From UBA6183 sp943372215 (GTDB lineage: Bacteria > Bacteroidota > Bacteroidia > UKL13-3), in NCBI GenBank assembly GCA_943372215.1, contig CALRXU020000004.1, positions 124,001 through 188,000 on the forward strand: a DNA stretch of 64,000 nucleotides, given 5' to 3'. Every line of letters begins with the position of its first letter. Within the stretch, counting starts at the first letter, position 1. The position numbers were made by a program, and so were the translations under genes. A model generated the notes under the pieces. The model was not told where the DNA came from, searched no databases, and saw only the letters and a program-made list of their open reading frames with translations. Shown piece by piece: positions 34,614 to 43,674 of this stretch.

Positions 34614-34736
34614 TAAGCTTACCACAAGTATATAAATTTGGCAGTATACTTTATGGTTAATTCCTATTGGGCGTTTTTACAAGGAGTGTTTGCATGGAAT
34701 TAAACGCTCTGCTTAATCACTTTTTAATATGGCACA

Positions 34737-34768
34737 AAAAAAACGCCCGCTATCACTAACGGGCGTTT
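34737..34768 (-). terminator. Rho-independent terminator of sucC
   Basis: A stem AAACGCCCG / CGGGCGTTT with a 10-base loop is followed on the minus strand by a T-run. It is located 21 bases beyond the sucC stop. Confidence 0.93.
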
Positions 34769-34788
34769 CAATTATTAATAATACAATA

Positions 34789-36009
34789 TTATAATTTGCC
34801 TTCAACGGCTTTTTGAACCAAGTCAGCAGCTTCTTTTAATACAATAGCAGAGTACACTTTTAATCCTGACTCATCAATTAATTTTTTAGCTTGCTCAGCA
34901 TTGGTTCCTTGTAAGCGCACAATAATAGGCACTGGAATATTTCCAATACTATGGTAAGCATCTACCACACCTTGCGCCACACGGTCGCAACGTACAATAC
35001 CACCAAAAATATTAATTAATATGGCTTTTACATTAGGGTCTTGTAAAATAATGCGGAATCCAGCTTCAACCGTAGTTGCATTGGCACTTCCTCCCACGTC
35101 TAAGAAATTAGCAGGCTCACCACCTGATAATTTGATAATATCCATTGTAGCCATTGCCAATCCAGCACCGTTTACCATACAACCTACGTTGCCATCTAAT
35201 TTTACAAAGTTTAGGTTGTGTTTTCCAGCTTCAACTTCAGTTGGATCTTCTTCAGCCAAATCGCGCATGGCAGCATAATCTGGATGGCGGTACAAGGCAC
35301 TGTCATCAAAACTTACTTTACCATCAACCGCAATAATTTTATTATCGGCTGTTTTTAGCACTGGGTTAATTTCAAACATAGATGAGTCGCTGTTATCGTA
35401 TGCTTTGTATAAAGCCGTAACAAATTTCACCATTTGTTTGTGTGCTTCTCCCTCAAGTCCTAAGTTAAAAGCAATTTTGCGTGCTTGGAAAGCTTGAAAA
35501 CCAACCTTAGGGTCAACTGTTTCTTTGTGAATCAGGTGTGGGGTATGTTCAGCCACATGCTCAATGTCCATTCCACCCTCAGTACTGTAAACAATAATAT
35601 TTTTTGATTGTGAACGGTCAAGCATTACACTCATGTAATATTCTTTAGGTTCATTTGGTCCTGGATAATACACATCCTGAGCCACCAATACTTTACTTAC
35701 CAATTTGCCTTTAGGCCCTGTTTGAATGGTAACCAAAGTTCCACCTATCAGGTTGCCAGCTATTTCTTTAGCTTTATCCGCATTTTTAGCTACGGCAACA
35801 CCACGTTGCTCTTTGCCTTCAATACTTCCTTTTCCCCTGCCACCAGCATGGATTTGTGCCTTAACGACTACAAAATCACTGCCATATTGTTCTTTTAACT
35901 GAAGTGCGGCTGCATGAGCTTCTTCTGCCGTTTCGGCAACTATGCCCTCTTGCACGGCCACGCCAAATGATTTTAATACTTGTTTCGCTTGATATTCGTG
36001 AATGTTCAT
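34789..36009 (-). CDS. sucC: Succinate-CoA ligase beta subunit
   Basis: The 406-residue protein is the beta subunit of ADP-forming succinyl-CoA synthetase of the citric acid cycle. It starts MNIHEYQAKQVLKSFGVAV, carries the ATP-grasp parts VVKAQIHAGGRGKG and EINPVL with the expected order, and ends with the CoA-ligase domain containing NIFGGIVRCDRVAQG and VPIIVRLQGTNAEQAKKLI. The partner sucD is not in the window. The promoter is a good match (next feature) and a strong terminator follows, so it looks monocistronic. Confidence 0.97.
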   Translation of the reverse strand: MNIHEYQAKQVLKSFGVAVQEGIVAETAEEAHAAALQLKEQYGSDFVVVKAQIHAGGRGKGSIEGKEQRGVAVAKNADKAKEIAGNLIGGTLVTIQTGPKGKLVSKVLVAQDVYYPGPNEPKEYYMSVMLDRSQSKNIIVYSTEGGMDIEHVAEHTPHLIHKETVDPKVGFQAFQARKIAFNLGLEGEAHKQMVKFVTALYKAYDNSDSSMFEINPVLKTADNKIIAVDGKVSFDDSALYRHPDYAAMRDLAEEDPTEVEAGKHNLNFVKLDGNVGCMVNGAGLAMATMDIIKLSGGEPANFLDVGGSANATTVEAGFRIILQDPNVKAILINIFGGIVRCDRVAQGVVDAYHSIGNIPVPIIVRLQGTNAEQAKKLIDESGLKVYSAIVLKEAADLVQKAVEGKL

Positions 36010-36026
36010 TTTCAGAAATTTTGGAG

Positions 36027-36057
36027 CGAAAATAGGATTAAAAATCAGAAAGCGAAA
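36027..36057 (-). promoter_or_regulatory. Predicted Bacteroidota-type promoter of sucC
   Basis: On the minus strand TTTC (36057-36054), 19 bases and TATTTTCG (36034-36027) match the Bacteroidota -33/-7 pattern. The start site would be about 10 bases before the ATG at 36009. Confidence 0.6.
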
Positions 36058-36116
36058 TTTTAAATTGCGCTTATTGGTGCCTTAGGTTACCCCTATTATT
36101 TAGTATTATTGCCTCA

Positions 36117-37562
36117 ATGAGATTTTCTTTCTCAAATAATGCAATCATCCCTTGGGTGTTGCTACTGATTATCAGCTATTTTTCCCTGTTTCACCAATTG
36201 GGAAAAGCACCCATACAACTTTGGGACGAATCGTGGTATGCACTTAATGCCCAAGAAATGTTGGAAAGGGGCAATCCTATTGAAATTTTTTTATTGGGCA
36301 AACCAGATATTGCCAACTCCAAACCACCATTTGCTATTTGGTGCATGGCCATTGGCTTACACTTTTTTGGCTTTAATGAGTTGGGCGCACGTTTTTCCTC
36401 AGCCATGTTTGGCTTATTGGCCGTTGTGGTATTGTATGCATTGGGCAAAAAAATATTCCATCACCCCTATAAAGCCTTGTTGCTACCACTGGTATTGCTT
36501 AGCAGCCGTGGATTTATTGCTGAACACATCACCCGAACCGGAGATACGGACAGTGTAGTGGCTTTTTGGATATTGATGCAATGTGTTTGTTGTTACCAGT
36601 TTGTGCAACAGGTTTCAAACCGCAAAGGCCAGTATTGGCTAATAGGCATGGCTTTAAGTTTGTCGTTTGCTGTGTTAACCAAGGGCATTGCAGGTTTTTT
36701 GGTGTTGCCGGGGTTAGTGGCATGGCTCATCTATAAACGTCAGTTCAAGGCACTTTTTTCCAATTGGGGGTTTATGGTGGCTTTGGCTTTGTTTGTGTTA
36801 TTGGTACCAGGTTATTATTGGTTAAGAAATGAACTGACCCCGGGGTATTTTCAATCCATGGTGCACTTTGAAATCGGAGGGCGGATAACCCAGCAAGAAT
36901 ACTTAAATCCAACTCCACTACCATTTTACTATTATTACTTATCCATGGTTAAGGAAAACCGCTTTATGCCTTGGATATGGGTTTTGCTACCAGCCATATT
37001 GGTGGTTATTAAAACCAACCACAAGGAAGCAAAATCCTTAGGTTTGTTATTTGTATTTGGGTTGATTTCAGCATCGGCTTTATTGGCGGCATCAAGCACC
37101 AAGCTGTTTTATTATGATGCTGCTTTGTATCCGTTAATGGCTGGCATTATTGGCATTGGTGCTGGGGTGTTGTTGGATAAATATCTTTATGCGGTGATGC
37201 CCTTGTTTTCGTTGTTGTTTGCGTTTGCATTTTACCACATTCAGGTAAACCACCGCGCGCCAAAAACAGCATACAGTTTACCTGCCATCTTCAAACAATT
37301 AAGGGTTGAGCAATACCGCACGGACAGCATTTACCTCATTAATTCAGACCCTAACTATGCCTTACATTTTTATGCCAAACAAGACCGCATGCAGGGCTAT
37401 TACAATGAAGTGGTTCAACATACCGACCCAAAACTGACCATTGGAAAATTTATTTTAACGGAAAAATACCCAAGGGAGTTTGATGTAAACCAAAAGTTTA
37501 TATTGGACACCATTTACCGATTGAATGAATGCAGTTACTATCAAATTAAAGGTTTAAAATGA
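36117..37562 (+). CDS. ArnT/PMT-type (GT39-family) membrane glycosyltransferase
   Basis: The 481-residue inner-membrane protein has about 10-12 hydrophobic segments. The N-terminal periplasmic loop carries the hallmark LWDESWYALNAQEM (the D-E pair after the first helix) and GNPIEIFLLGKPD. Then ARFSSAMFGLLAVVVLYALGKKIF and RTGDTDSVVAFWIL follow. These are typical of PMT/ArnT-like enzymes that use polyprenyl-phosphate sugars. The acceptor is unknown. It overlaps the next gene by 4 bases. No signal for essential lipid A context is present. Confidence 0.87.
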   Translation: MRFSFSNNAIIPWVLLLIISYFSLFHQLGKAPIQLWDESWYALNAQEMLERGNPIEIFLLGKPDIANSKPPFAIWCMAIGLHFFGFNELGARFSSAMFGLLAVVVLYALGKKIFHHPYKALLLPLVLLSSRGFIAEHITRTGDTDSVVAFWILMQCVCCYQFVQQVSNRKGQYWLIGMALSLSFAVLTKGIAGFLVLPGLVAWLIYKRQFKALFSNWGFMVALALFVLLVPGYYWLRNELTPGYFQSMVHFEIGGRITQQEYLNPTPLPFYYYYLSMVKENRFMPWIWVLLPAILVVIKTNHKEAKSLGLLFVFGLISASALLAASSTKLFYYDAALYPLMAGIIGIGAGVLLDKYLYAVMPLFSLLFAFAFYHIQVNHRAPKTAYSLPAIFKQLRVEQYRTDSIYLINSDPNYALHFYAKQDRMQGYYNEVVQHTDPKLTIGKFILTEKYPREFDVNQKFILDTIYRLNECSYYQIKGLK

Positions 37563-38209
37563 TTACAGCAGAAAACATCACCAAAAGTTACCAAGGTTTG
37601 CAAGTGCTTAAGGGCATTACGTTTAGTATTGCCAAGGGTGAAATAGCGGCTATAGTGGGCGCAAGTGGAGCGGGTAAAACCACTTTGCTGCAAATTGCTG
37701 GCACATTAGACCAAGCAGACTCCGGCAGCATGTTAATTAACAATACGGATGTTACCAAGTTGAGCGCGAATAAACTGGCGGCCTTTCGCAACAACAATAT
37801 TGGTTTTATTTTTCAGTTTCATCAGTTGTTACCTGAATTTACCGCCTTGGAAAACATTTGTTTTCCAGCGTGGATTGGTAATAAAAACAAAACAGCAACC
37901 ACCGCAAGAGCCAATGAATTGTTGGCATACCTAAACCTCAGCAATCGGGCAGACCATAAGCCGGCTCAGTTGTCAGGCGGGGAACAACAACGGGTGGCTG
38001 TGGCAAGGGCTTTAATGAATAACCCAGCCGTGGTTTTTGCAGATGAGCCCAGTGGCAACCTCGACAGTAAAAATGCTGATGAGTTGCATGATTTGTTTTT
38101 TAAACTCAGGGCTGAGTTTAACCAAACATTTGTAATTGTTACCCATAACGAGCAACTGGCTAATCGGGCTGATAGGAAATTGCAGATTAAAGATGGCGTA
38201 ATAGTATAA
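37559..38209 (+). CDS. LolD-type ABC transporter ATP-binding protein
   Basis: The 216-residue protein has Walker A GASGAGKTT (residues 34-42), the signature LSGGEQQRVAVARAL near 141-155, Walker B VVFADEPSGNLD and the H-loop HNEQLANRADR. SGNLDSKN and the MacB/LolD-type sequence assign it to the lipoprotein/efflux MacB-LolD group. A permease (LolE/FtsX type) is not adjacent; here it lies between a glycosyltransferase and recQ, overlapping the first by 4 bases. The permease may be elsewhere. Confidence 0.9.
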   Translation: MITAENITKSYQGLQVLKGITFSIAKGEIAAIVGASGAGKTTLLQIAGTLDQADSGSMLINNTDVTKLSANKLAAFRNNNIGFIFQFHQLLPEFTALENICFPAWIGNKNKTATTARANELLAYLNLSNRADHKPAQLSGGEQQRVAVARALMNNPAVVFADEPSGNLDSKNADELHDLFFKLRAEFNQTFVIVTHNEQLANRADRKLQIKDGVIV

Positions 38210-38224
38210 CGTTTCACTAGCCGC

Positions 38225-40138
38225 ATGTCAATCCACCAAATACTGAAACAATACTGGGGTTATGATACCTTCAGGCCCTTGCAGGAAGATATTATCCAAT
38301 CTGTGTTGGATGGGCATGATACGCTTGCATTATTGCCAACTGGTGGTGGAAAGTCTGTTTGTTTTCAAGTACCAGCAATGGCTATGGAAGGATTGTGTCT
38401 GGTGGTTAGCCCATTGATTGCATTGATGAAAGATCAGGTGGAACATTTACACCATATCCAGATACCTGCTGCTGCGCTTTACAGTGGCATGAGCAGCCGC
38501 GAGCAATTGTTGGTTATGGACAATGCCATAAATGGGGCCTATAAGTTTTTATACGTATCGCCTGAACGGCTAAAGTCGCTTTCGTTTTTGGAGCGGTTGC
38601 CCCATTTAAACATTGGATTGCTGGCTGTTGATGAGGCACATTGCATTAGCCAATGGGGTTATGATTTTAGACCAGAGTATTTGCAAATTGCTGACGTTAG
38701 ACCCATTATTGGTGACGTGCCGGTAATGGCTTTAACGGCTACTGCTACAGAGCAGGTGGTTGAAGATATTCAACAAAAATTGGCATTTAAAAAGCAACGT
38801 GTTTATAAAAAAAGTTTCATCCGCAATAACCTCAGTTATGTGGTAAACCATACAGAAAACAAACAAGAGCGGCTGTTGCATATTTTAAAACGAATTAATG
38901 GTTCAGGTCTGGTTTATGTAAGAAACAGGCGACAAACACAAGACCTTGCTGCTTTATTGCGTCAACATAAAATTGCGGCTGACTATTACCATGCCGGGTT
39001 ACCCAATCAAGTGCGTAGCAAAAAACAAGACGATTGGATTAAAAATAAGATACGGGTAATGGTTTGTACCAATGCATTTGGGATGGGTATTGATAAGCCA
39101 GATGTGCGGGTGGTGATTCACTACGAAATGCCGGAATCACCAGAGAGTTATTATCAGGAAGCGGGTAGGGCTGGGCGCGATAATCAAAAAGCATATTGTG
39201 TATTGCTTCATCACCAATCCGATGAAGATAACGCTTTGCAAAAACTAGAAAACGCATACCCCAACGAGGATGAATTGCGCAAGGTGTATCAAGCACTTTG
39301 TAATTATTACAGCTTACCTGTTGGCATTAATACAGATGTGAGTTATGATTTTGACCTTGCCGCTTTTACTGCCCGTTTTCAGCTAAATGCACATCAGGTT
39401 TATCCTGCATTAAAGTTGTTGGTGCAATGCGATTTAATTGATTTAAATGAAACCTTTTTTGAACCCTCAAAATTCCGTTTTATTGTCAGTCATGGGGAGT
39501 TGTATAAGTTTCAGGTGGAGCATGAAAGTTACGACTTGCTGATAAAAATATTGCTCAGAAGTTATGGTGGCTTGTTTGATAATTACACCAAAATTAATGA
39601 GAAAGACTTGGCTTCCAAATCTGGTAAAGATGTAGCCACCATCGTTAAGTTTTTGGAGCAACTGCATAAATTAAACCTGGCCGATTACCAAAAACAAAAA
39701 GACAAGCCACAATTGCTATTTACCACACAACGTGTTTCAGTAGAAAACATCAGTTTTAAAGATGCGCTCATCAAACAACGCAAGCAAACAGCCACTGATA
39801 AATTGCACGCCATGATTGATTATTGCAACAACATCCTCATCTGTCGCAATAAAAGATTGGTGGCCTACTTTAACGAGTATGATGCAACCAATTGTGGGGT
39901 ATGTGACATCTGCATAGAACAAAAAAAGGCAGAAACCAAGGTTTCTCTTGCCGACAGCATCACAGATCAACTGAAGCAGTTGTTGCAGGCAAGGCCCATG
40001 CATGTTGCTGATGCCGTTAAATACGTTAAAGGAGCTACCCACGAACAAACCACAGCCATTATCCGATACCTGCTTGACCAAAATAAAGTACATTACAATA
40101 AGGAGTACCAACTGATTTGGAAAGAAAACGTAAAATAA
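38225..40138 (+). CDS. recQ: ATP-dependent DNA helicase RecQ
   Basis: The 637-residue protein has Walker A LPTGGGKSVCFQ, the DEAH box AVDEAHCISQWGYDF and motif VI EAGRAGRDNQ in superfamily 2 order. The RQC part has a zinc-binding cysteine set (C...NCGVCDIC near residues 545-565). A C-terminal winged-helix region follows (LQARPMHVADAVKYVKG); a clear HRDC domain is absent. RecQ unwinds DNA 3' to 5' in repair and recombination. Its last codons overlap the downstream glycosyltransferase by 22 bases if that gene starts with TTG. Confidence 0.95.
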   Translation: MSIHQILKQYWGYDTFRPLQEDIIQSVLDGHDTLALLPTGGGKSVCFQVPAMAMEGLCLVVSPLIALMKDQVEHLHHIQIPAAALYSGMSSREQLLVMDNAINGAYKFLYVSPERLKSLSFLERLPHLNIGLLAVDEAHCISQWGYDFRPEYLQIADVRPIIGDVPVMALTATATEQVVEDIQQKLAFKKQRVYKKSFIRNNLSYVVNHTENKQERLLHILKRINGSGLVYVRNRRQTQDLAALLRQHKIAADYYHAGLPNQVRSKKQDDWIKNKIRVMVCTNAFGMGIDKPDVRVVIHYEMPESPESYYQEAGRAGRDNQKAYCVLLHHQSDEDNALQKLENAYPNEDELRKVYQALCNYYSLPVGINTDVSYDFDLAAFTARFQLNAHQVYPALKLLVQCDLIDLNETFFEPSKFRFIVSHGELYKFQVEHESYDLLIKILLRSYGGLFDNYTKINEKDLASKSGKDVATIVKFLEQLHKLNLADYQKQKDKPQLLFTTQRVSVENISFKDALIKQRKQTATDKLHAMIDYCNNILICRNKRLVAYFNEYDATNCGVCDICIEQKKAETKVSLADSITDQLKQLLQARPMHVADAVKYVKGATHEQTTAIIRYLLDQNKVHYNKEYQLIWKENVK

Positions 40139-41214
40139 TTTTAACCGTTACCAACAACTTGGTTACTGACCAACGGATGCAGCGCATTTGCAGCACCTTG
40201 GTAAACAGCGGCTATGAAGTACTATTGGTAGGCCGTAAACATGGGCTAAAGCAGCAACCATTGCCTGTTTTATACCAACGTTCCTGGTTAGGTTGTTTGT
40301 TTCATAAGGGCCCTTTGTTTTACTTGGAGTTTAACTTGCGTTTGTGGTTGTTTTTAATGGTTAAACCTTTTGATGCCGTTTGTGCCATTGATGCAGATAC
40401 TCTGGCCGCATGCACCTTGGCCTCTGGCCTCAAGCGGAAAAAATTGGTGTTTGATGCCCATGAATATTTTACAGAAGTGCCAGAGCTGGAGCATAAACCT
40501 TTGGTTAAAAAAATATGGCAAATGGTACTGAATGTTTGTGTGCAACATGCTGATGCAGCCTACACCGTTGCCCCAATTCTGGCTGGGTTGTTTACGGAGC
40601 AATATGGAAAAAAGTTTGAGGTCATTTACAACATGCCCCAACCTTTGCCTGTTCAATCTCGTACTTCATCAAAACAACCCATTGTGATTTATCAAGGAGA
40701 TTTAAACATTGGACGAGGATTGGAAGAAACCATGGCGGCAGTGGCAGATATGGACGTGATGTATTGGATTGTTGGTGATGGTCCGATGCGTAACCAGTTG
40801 CAACAACAAATTGAAGAAAGGGGTCTGGCAGATAAAGTAAAACTCCTGGGCAAGGTGCTTCCGCAAGATTTACCTGCTTATACCCAACAAGCCATGGTTG
40901 GCATCAATATACTCAGTGGAAACAGCCTGAGTTACCAGTATAGTTTAGCCAATAAATTTTTTGATTATGTGCAACAGGGTGTACCTGTAATATGCGCTGA
41001 TTTTCCGGAGTACCGCAGGCTCAATAAAGAATTTGAAGTTGGTGTGCTATGTGAAGCAACACCCGAACGTATTAAACAAGCCATTCACGAAATATTAAAC
41101 ACCCCACAGATATATCAAAAATTTACTGATAATTGCACCCGGGCAGCCAAAGTTTGGAATTGGCAAACCCAGGAGAAGGTGTTGGTGCATATTTACCGCA
41201 ATTTATGGCAATGA
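40117..41214 (+). CDS. GT4-type glycosyltransferase
   Basis: The 365-residue protein is a GT-B fold enzyme. The N-terminal part shows the nucleotide-fold strands ILTVTNNLVTDQRMQRI and VLLVGRKHGLKQQPL, and the domain with VVCAIDADTLAA-like repeats and FDAHEYFTEVPEL. The C-terminal half has YWIVGDGPMRNQLQQ and the E-x7-E-like NKFFDYVQQGVPVICADFPEY. The start is a TTG at 40117 preceded by a good AAGGAG box at 40100; the first ATG-initiated alternative (MQRI, 40177) would remove the first strand. The next gene overlaps by 4 bases. Substrates are unknown, but the pair suggests surface polysaccharide synthesis. Confidence 0.87.
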   Translation: MERKRKIILTVTNNLVTDQRMQRICSTLVNSGYEVLLVGRKHGLKQQPLPVLYQRSWLGCLFHKGPLFYLEFNLRLWLFLMVKPFDAVCAIDADTLAACTLASGLKRKKLVFDAHEYFTEVPELEHKPLVKKIWQMVLNVCVQHADAAYTVAPILAGLFTEQYGKKFEVIYNMPQPLPVQSRTSSKQPIVIYQGDLNIGRGLEETMAAVADMDVMYWIVGDGPMRNQLQQQIEERGLADKVKLLGKVLPQDLPAYTQQAMVGINILSGNSLSYQYSLANKFFDYVQQGVPVICADFPEYRRLNKEFEVGVLCEATPERIKQAIHEILNTPQIYQKFTDNCTRAAKVWNWQTQEKVLVHIYRNLWQ

Positions 41215-42323
41215 AAAACAACCTGCATGTAATTAGTTTCGACAATCCTTACCCACCAAATTATGGTGGTGTAATTGATGTGTATTACAAGTTGCTTGCA
41301 CTTAAAGAAGCAGGTGTTGCAGTAACCTTGCATGTGTTTGAATATGGTAGAAGCAGACAGGCAAAACTGGAAGAGATTTGTAAACAGGTGTATTACTACC
41401 CACGCAGAACTTTTGTAAATCCTTTTTCAGGAAGCATGCCTTACATTGTTTCAACCCGCAATGACGCGCAGTTGCTGCAAAACCTGCTGTTGGACAATCA
41501 TCCTATTTTGTTTGAAGGGTTGCATTCCTGCTTTTTTCTGAACCACCCCGATTTGAGTAAGCGCAAAAAAATGGTGCGCATGCATAATATTGAGCATGAT
41601 TATTACCGCAAGTTGGAGGACGTGGAAAGCAATTTTTTTAAAAAATATTTTTTTGCCAAGGAGGCTGATCGGTTGGAAAAATTTGAGTTGGTGTTGAAAC
41701 ACGCCAACCGCATTTTTGCCATTTCTCCTAACGATGAAAAGGCACTATCCAAGCGATATGGTAAAGTGAGGCTACTGCCCGCCTTCCATGCCAATATACA
41801 CTTAACAGGCCAAGTTGGCTCGGGTAGTTTTGCTTTTTACCACGGCAATTTGAGTGTTGGCGAAAATGATGAAGCGGCAAAATACCTGGTTGGTCAAGTG
41901 TTTAACCAACTGCAATATCCACTGGTTATTGCTGGTAACAACCCGTCAGCTGCCTTAAAAAAAATGGTGGAAGAATACCCCCATATTACTTTGCTGCAAA
42001 ATGTATCTACAGAAAAAATTACAGAGCTTACCCAACAAGCACATATCAACGTATTGCCTACATTCCAAAATACAGGTATTAAACTGAAGCTGATTAATGT
42101 ATTGTACCAAGGCCGCTGGGTATTGGCAAATAACCTAATGGTGGATGAAACTGGATTAAAAGATTTGTGTGTGGTGGCCAACTCTGTTGAAGAAATGCGC
42201 AAAAGCATCATCGCCTTAATGGATAAACCTTTTGTGGCGGAAGAATTAAAGAACAGGGAAAAAATACTCAATTCGCTTTTTAGCAACCACACCAATATCC
42301 AGGTATTGTTGAAGTATTTATAG
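41211..42323 (+). CDS. GT4-like glycosyltransferase
   Basis: The protein has 370 residues from the ATG at 41211, which overlaps the previous stop (ATGA). The longer frame to 41133 adds 26 residues inside the previous gene. The N-terminus MKNNLHVISFDNPYPPNYGGVIDVYYKL is a typical GT-B opening. Later come KMVRMHNIEHDYYRKLEDVE, and NRIFAISPNDEKALSKRYGKV, then the sugar-nucleotide domain FYHGNLSVGENDEAAKYLVG and NVLPTFQNTGIKLKLINVLYQGRWVLANN. The acceptor is unknown. It appears to end the glycosyltransferase block. Confidence 0.87.
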   Translation: MKNNLHVISFDNPYPPNYGGVIDVYYKLLALKEAGVAVTLHVFEYGRSRQAKLEEICKQVYYYPRRTFVNPFSGSMPYIVSTRNDAQLLQNLLLDNHPILFEGLHSCFFLNHPDLSKRKKMVRMHNIEHDYYRKLEDVESNFFKKYFFAKEADRLEKFELVLKHANRIFAISPNDEKALSKRYGKVRLLPAFHANIHLTGQVGSGSFAFYHGNLSVGENDEAAKYLVGQVFNQLQYPLVIAGNNPSAALKKMVEEYPHITLLQNVSTEKITELTQQAHINVLPTFQNTGIKLKLINVLYQGRWVLANNLMVDETGLKDLCVVANSVEEMRKSIIALMDKPFVAEELKNREKILNSLFSNHTNIQVLLKYL

Positions 42324-42337
42324 GAAATAATAAATAA

Positions 42338-42739
42338 CTATGCCTGTTTTTTCTTTTCATCTAACAGCACTTCAAACAAGTGTTTATATTCCTTGTGTTT
42401 TGTTGGTAAAGCGTCTTTTGTCAACTCATTTATCTTAAAAACTTGGTCGTAACTGCTTTTTTCCAGGCTGTTAAATAATTCTTCAAACGAATTGATTTTG
42501 TATTTAAAAACAGGTTGACTTACAAGGTCAATAGCTGTGGATGTTTTTATACCAAGTGCTGTGCAAATCAGGTCAAATTTATCTATTGAAACACTCTTAA
42601 ATTGGCCCGATTCAATTTTAGAGTACATTGACTTTTTGCAGGCAATGGCATTTGCAATGTAGGTTTGGTGGTAACTTTTGCTTAAACGCAAGAATCTAAG
42701 CGCATTTCCAACCTGGATATAATAGTAGTTTGTGGTCAT
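42338..42739 (-). CDS. XRE-family helix-turn-helix regulator
   Basis: The 133-residue protein has an N-terminal Cro/C1-type HTH: VGNALRFLRLSKSYHQTYIANAIACKKSMYSKIESGQ, then KFDLICTALGIK. The C-terminal 60 residues are an unassigned helical domain. It faces the GT block convergently (15-base gap) and diverges from the surface-protein gene beginning near 42928. A candidate operator between the two is described separately. Confidence 0.85.
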   Translation of the reverse strand: MTTNYYYIQVGNALRFLRLSKSYHQTYIANAIACKKSMYSKIESGQFKSVSIDKFDLICTALGIKTSTAIDLVSQPVFKYKINSFEELFNSLEKSSYDQVFKINELTKDALPTKHKEYKHLFEVLLDEKKKQA

Positions 42740-42795
42740 TAGTAAAAGGTTATATGATTATTTATGCTGTTTAATTAGGTATAGTTAACTAAATA

Positions 42796-42835
42796 CAAAT
42801 ATATAAAAAATGTTATTTACATAAGTGTAAAGTAA
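42796..42835 (-). promoter_or_regulatory. Candidate promoter and operator of the XRE gene
   Basis: On the minus strand a perfect -7 box TATATTTG lies at 42803-42796. Immediately upstream is a near-palindrome TTATTTACA-TAAG-TGTAAAGTAA (42813-42835), covering the -33 position. Self-regulation by the HTH protein is plausible. Confidence 0.4.
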
Positions 42836-42927
42836 TTGTTATTAAAATAGTTTCTTTACAGGAAACTAGTGAGGTTGCATTCGCCAATAATTTAATGTTC
42901 ATTGCACCAATATAATAACAATAAACC

Positions 42928-43665
42928 ATAAAAAAAAATCTTTTAGCTACAAGCTTACTTCTTTTATCTACCTTTAGTTACGCACAATGGAGTGGACCTA
43001 CATCTGGCTTATTAAGCACGGGTAACAATGTACTCATATCCAGCGCTCCAGTAACTGGTATGGCAGGCTCACCACCACCGCCACCTCTGTTTGAAATTAG
43101 ATCTCTTGCTACACCTGCTGTTACGGTGTTTGCCGCCAATTATAATGATGTGAATTTTGGCAAAACGGTAAACATCAACAACAGTGGCTTTAATGTAAAA
43201 AGAGCAAATGGAACAGTAGGTTTTCAGGTGTTGCCCTTAGGTAACCTTACTTTAAACACGGATGGTTTTACCACAGCTAACAGGGGCTTTTTCATTAACA
43301 GTGATAACCGCAACTTTTTTAAAGTAACTGAAACGGAACTGAAATTTAGTGATGCCACCCAGGAATTATTTAAGGTAGATAACCAAGGTTATGCGTATGC
43401 CCGTAAAATGGTGGTTACTTTAAACAACCCTTTTCCAGATTATGTGTTTGAAAAAAATTACAAACTGATGCCCTTGAGTGAGTTAAAACTTTTTATAGCC
43501 ACCAACAAACATTTGCCCAATATGGCCAGTGCAAAAGAGGTGAGTTTAAACAACAACCAAGTTGAAATTGGCGAACTCACCACCAAATTATTGGAAAAAG
43601 TAGAGGAACTTACCTTGTACATTTTACAACAACAGGCAGAAATTGACGCATTAAAAGCAAAGTAA
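42928..43665 (+). CDS. Secreted tail-fibre-like surface protein with apparent ATA start
   Basis: The visible ATG at 43060 gives 201 residues, but the same frame is open upstream and encodes a fine signal peptide beginning IKKNLLATSLLLLSTFSYAQ, then WSGPTSGLLSTGNN, and no ATG, GTG or TTG precedes it. The only plausible start is ATA at 42928-42930, so I extend the gene there. The body matches Bacteroidota cell-surface proteins whose end resembles a chaperone-type tail: EKNYKLMPLSELKLFIATNK, then HLPNMASAKEVSLNNNQVEIG and a final coiled coil. Either the ATA is used as a start, or it is a mutated ATG. A lipoprotein gene follows after 9 bases. Confidence 0.7.
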   Translation: MKKNLLATSLLLLSTFSYAQWSGPTSGLLSTGNNVLISSAPVTGMAGSPPPPPLFEIRSLATPAVTVFAANYNDVNFGKTVNINNSGFNVKRANGTVGFQVLPLGNLTLNTDGFTTANRGFFINSDNRNFFKVTETELKFSDATQELFKVDNQGYAYARKMVVTLNNPFPDYVFEKNYKLMPLSELKLFIATNKHLPNMASAKEVSLNNNQVEIGELTTKLLEKVEELTLYILQQQAEIDALKAK

Positions 43666-43674
43666 ACAAGTACC

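Noticed and set aside
37559..38209. The LolD-like gene as part of a complete lipoprotein-export operon
   Set aside because: No LolC/LolE/FtsX-type permease is adjacent, so only the ATP-binding subunit is called.
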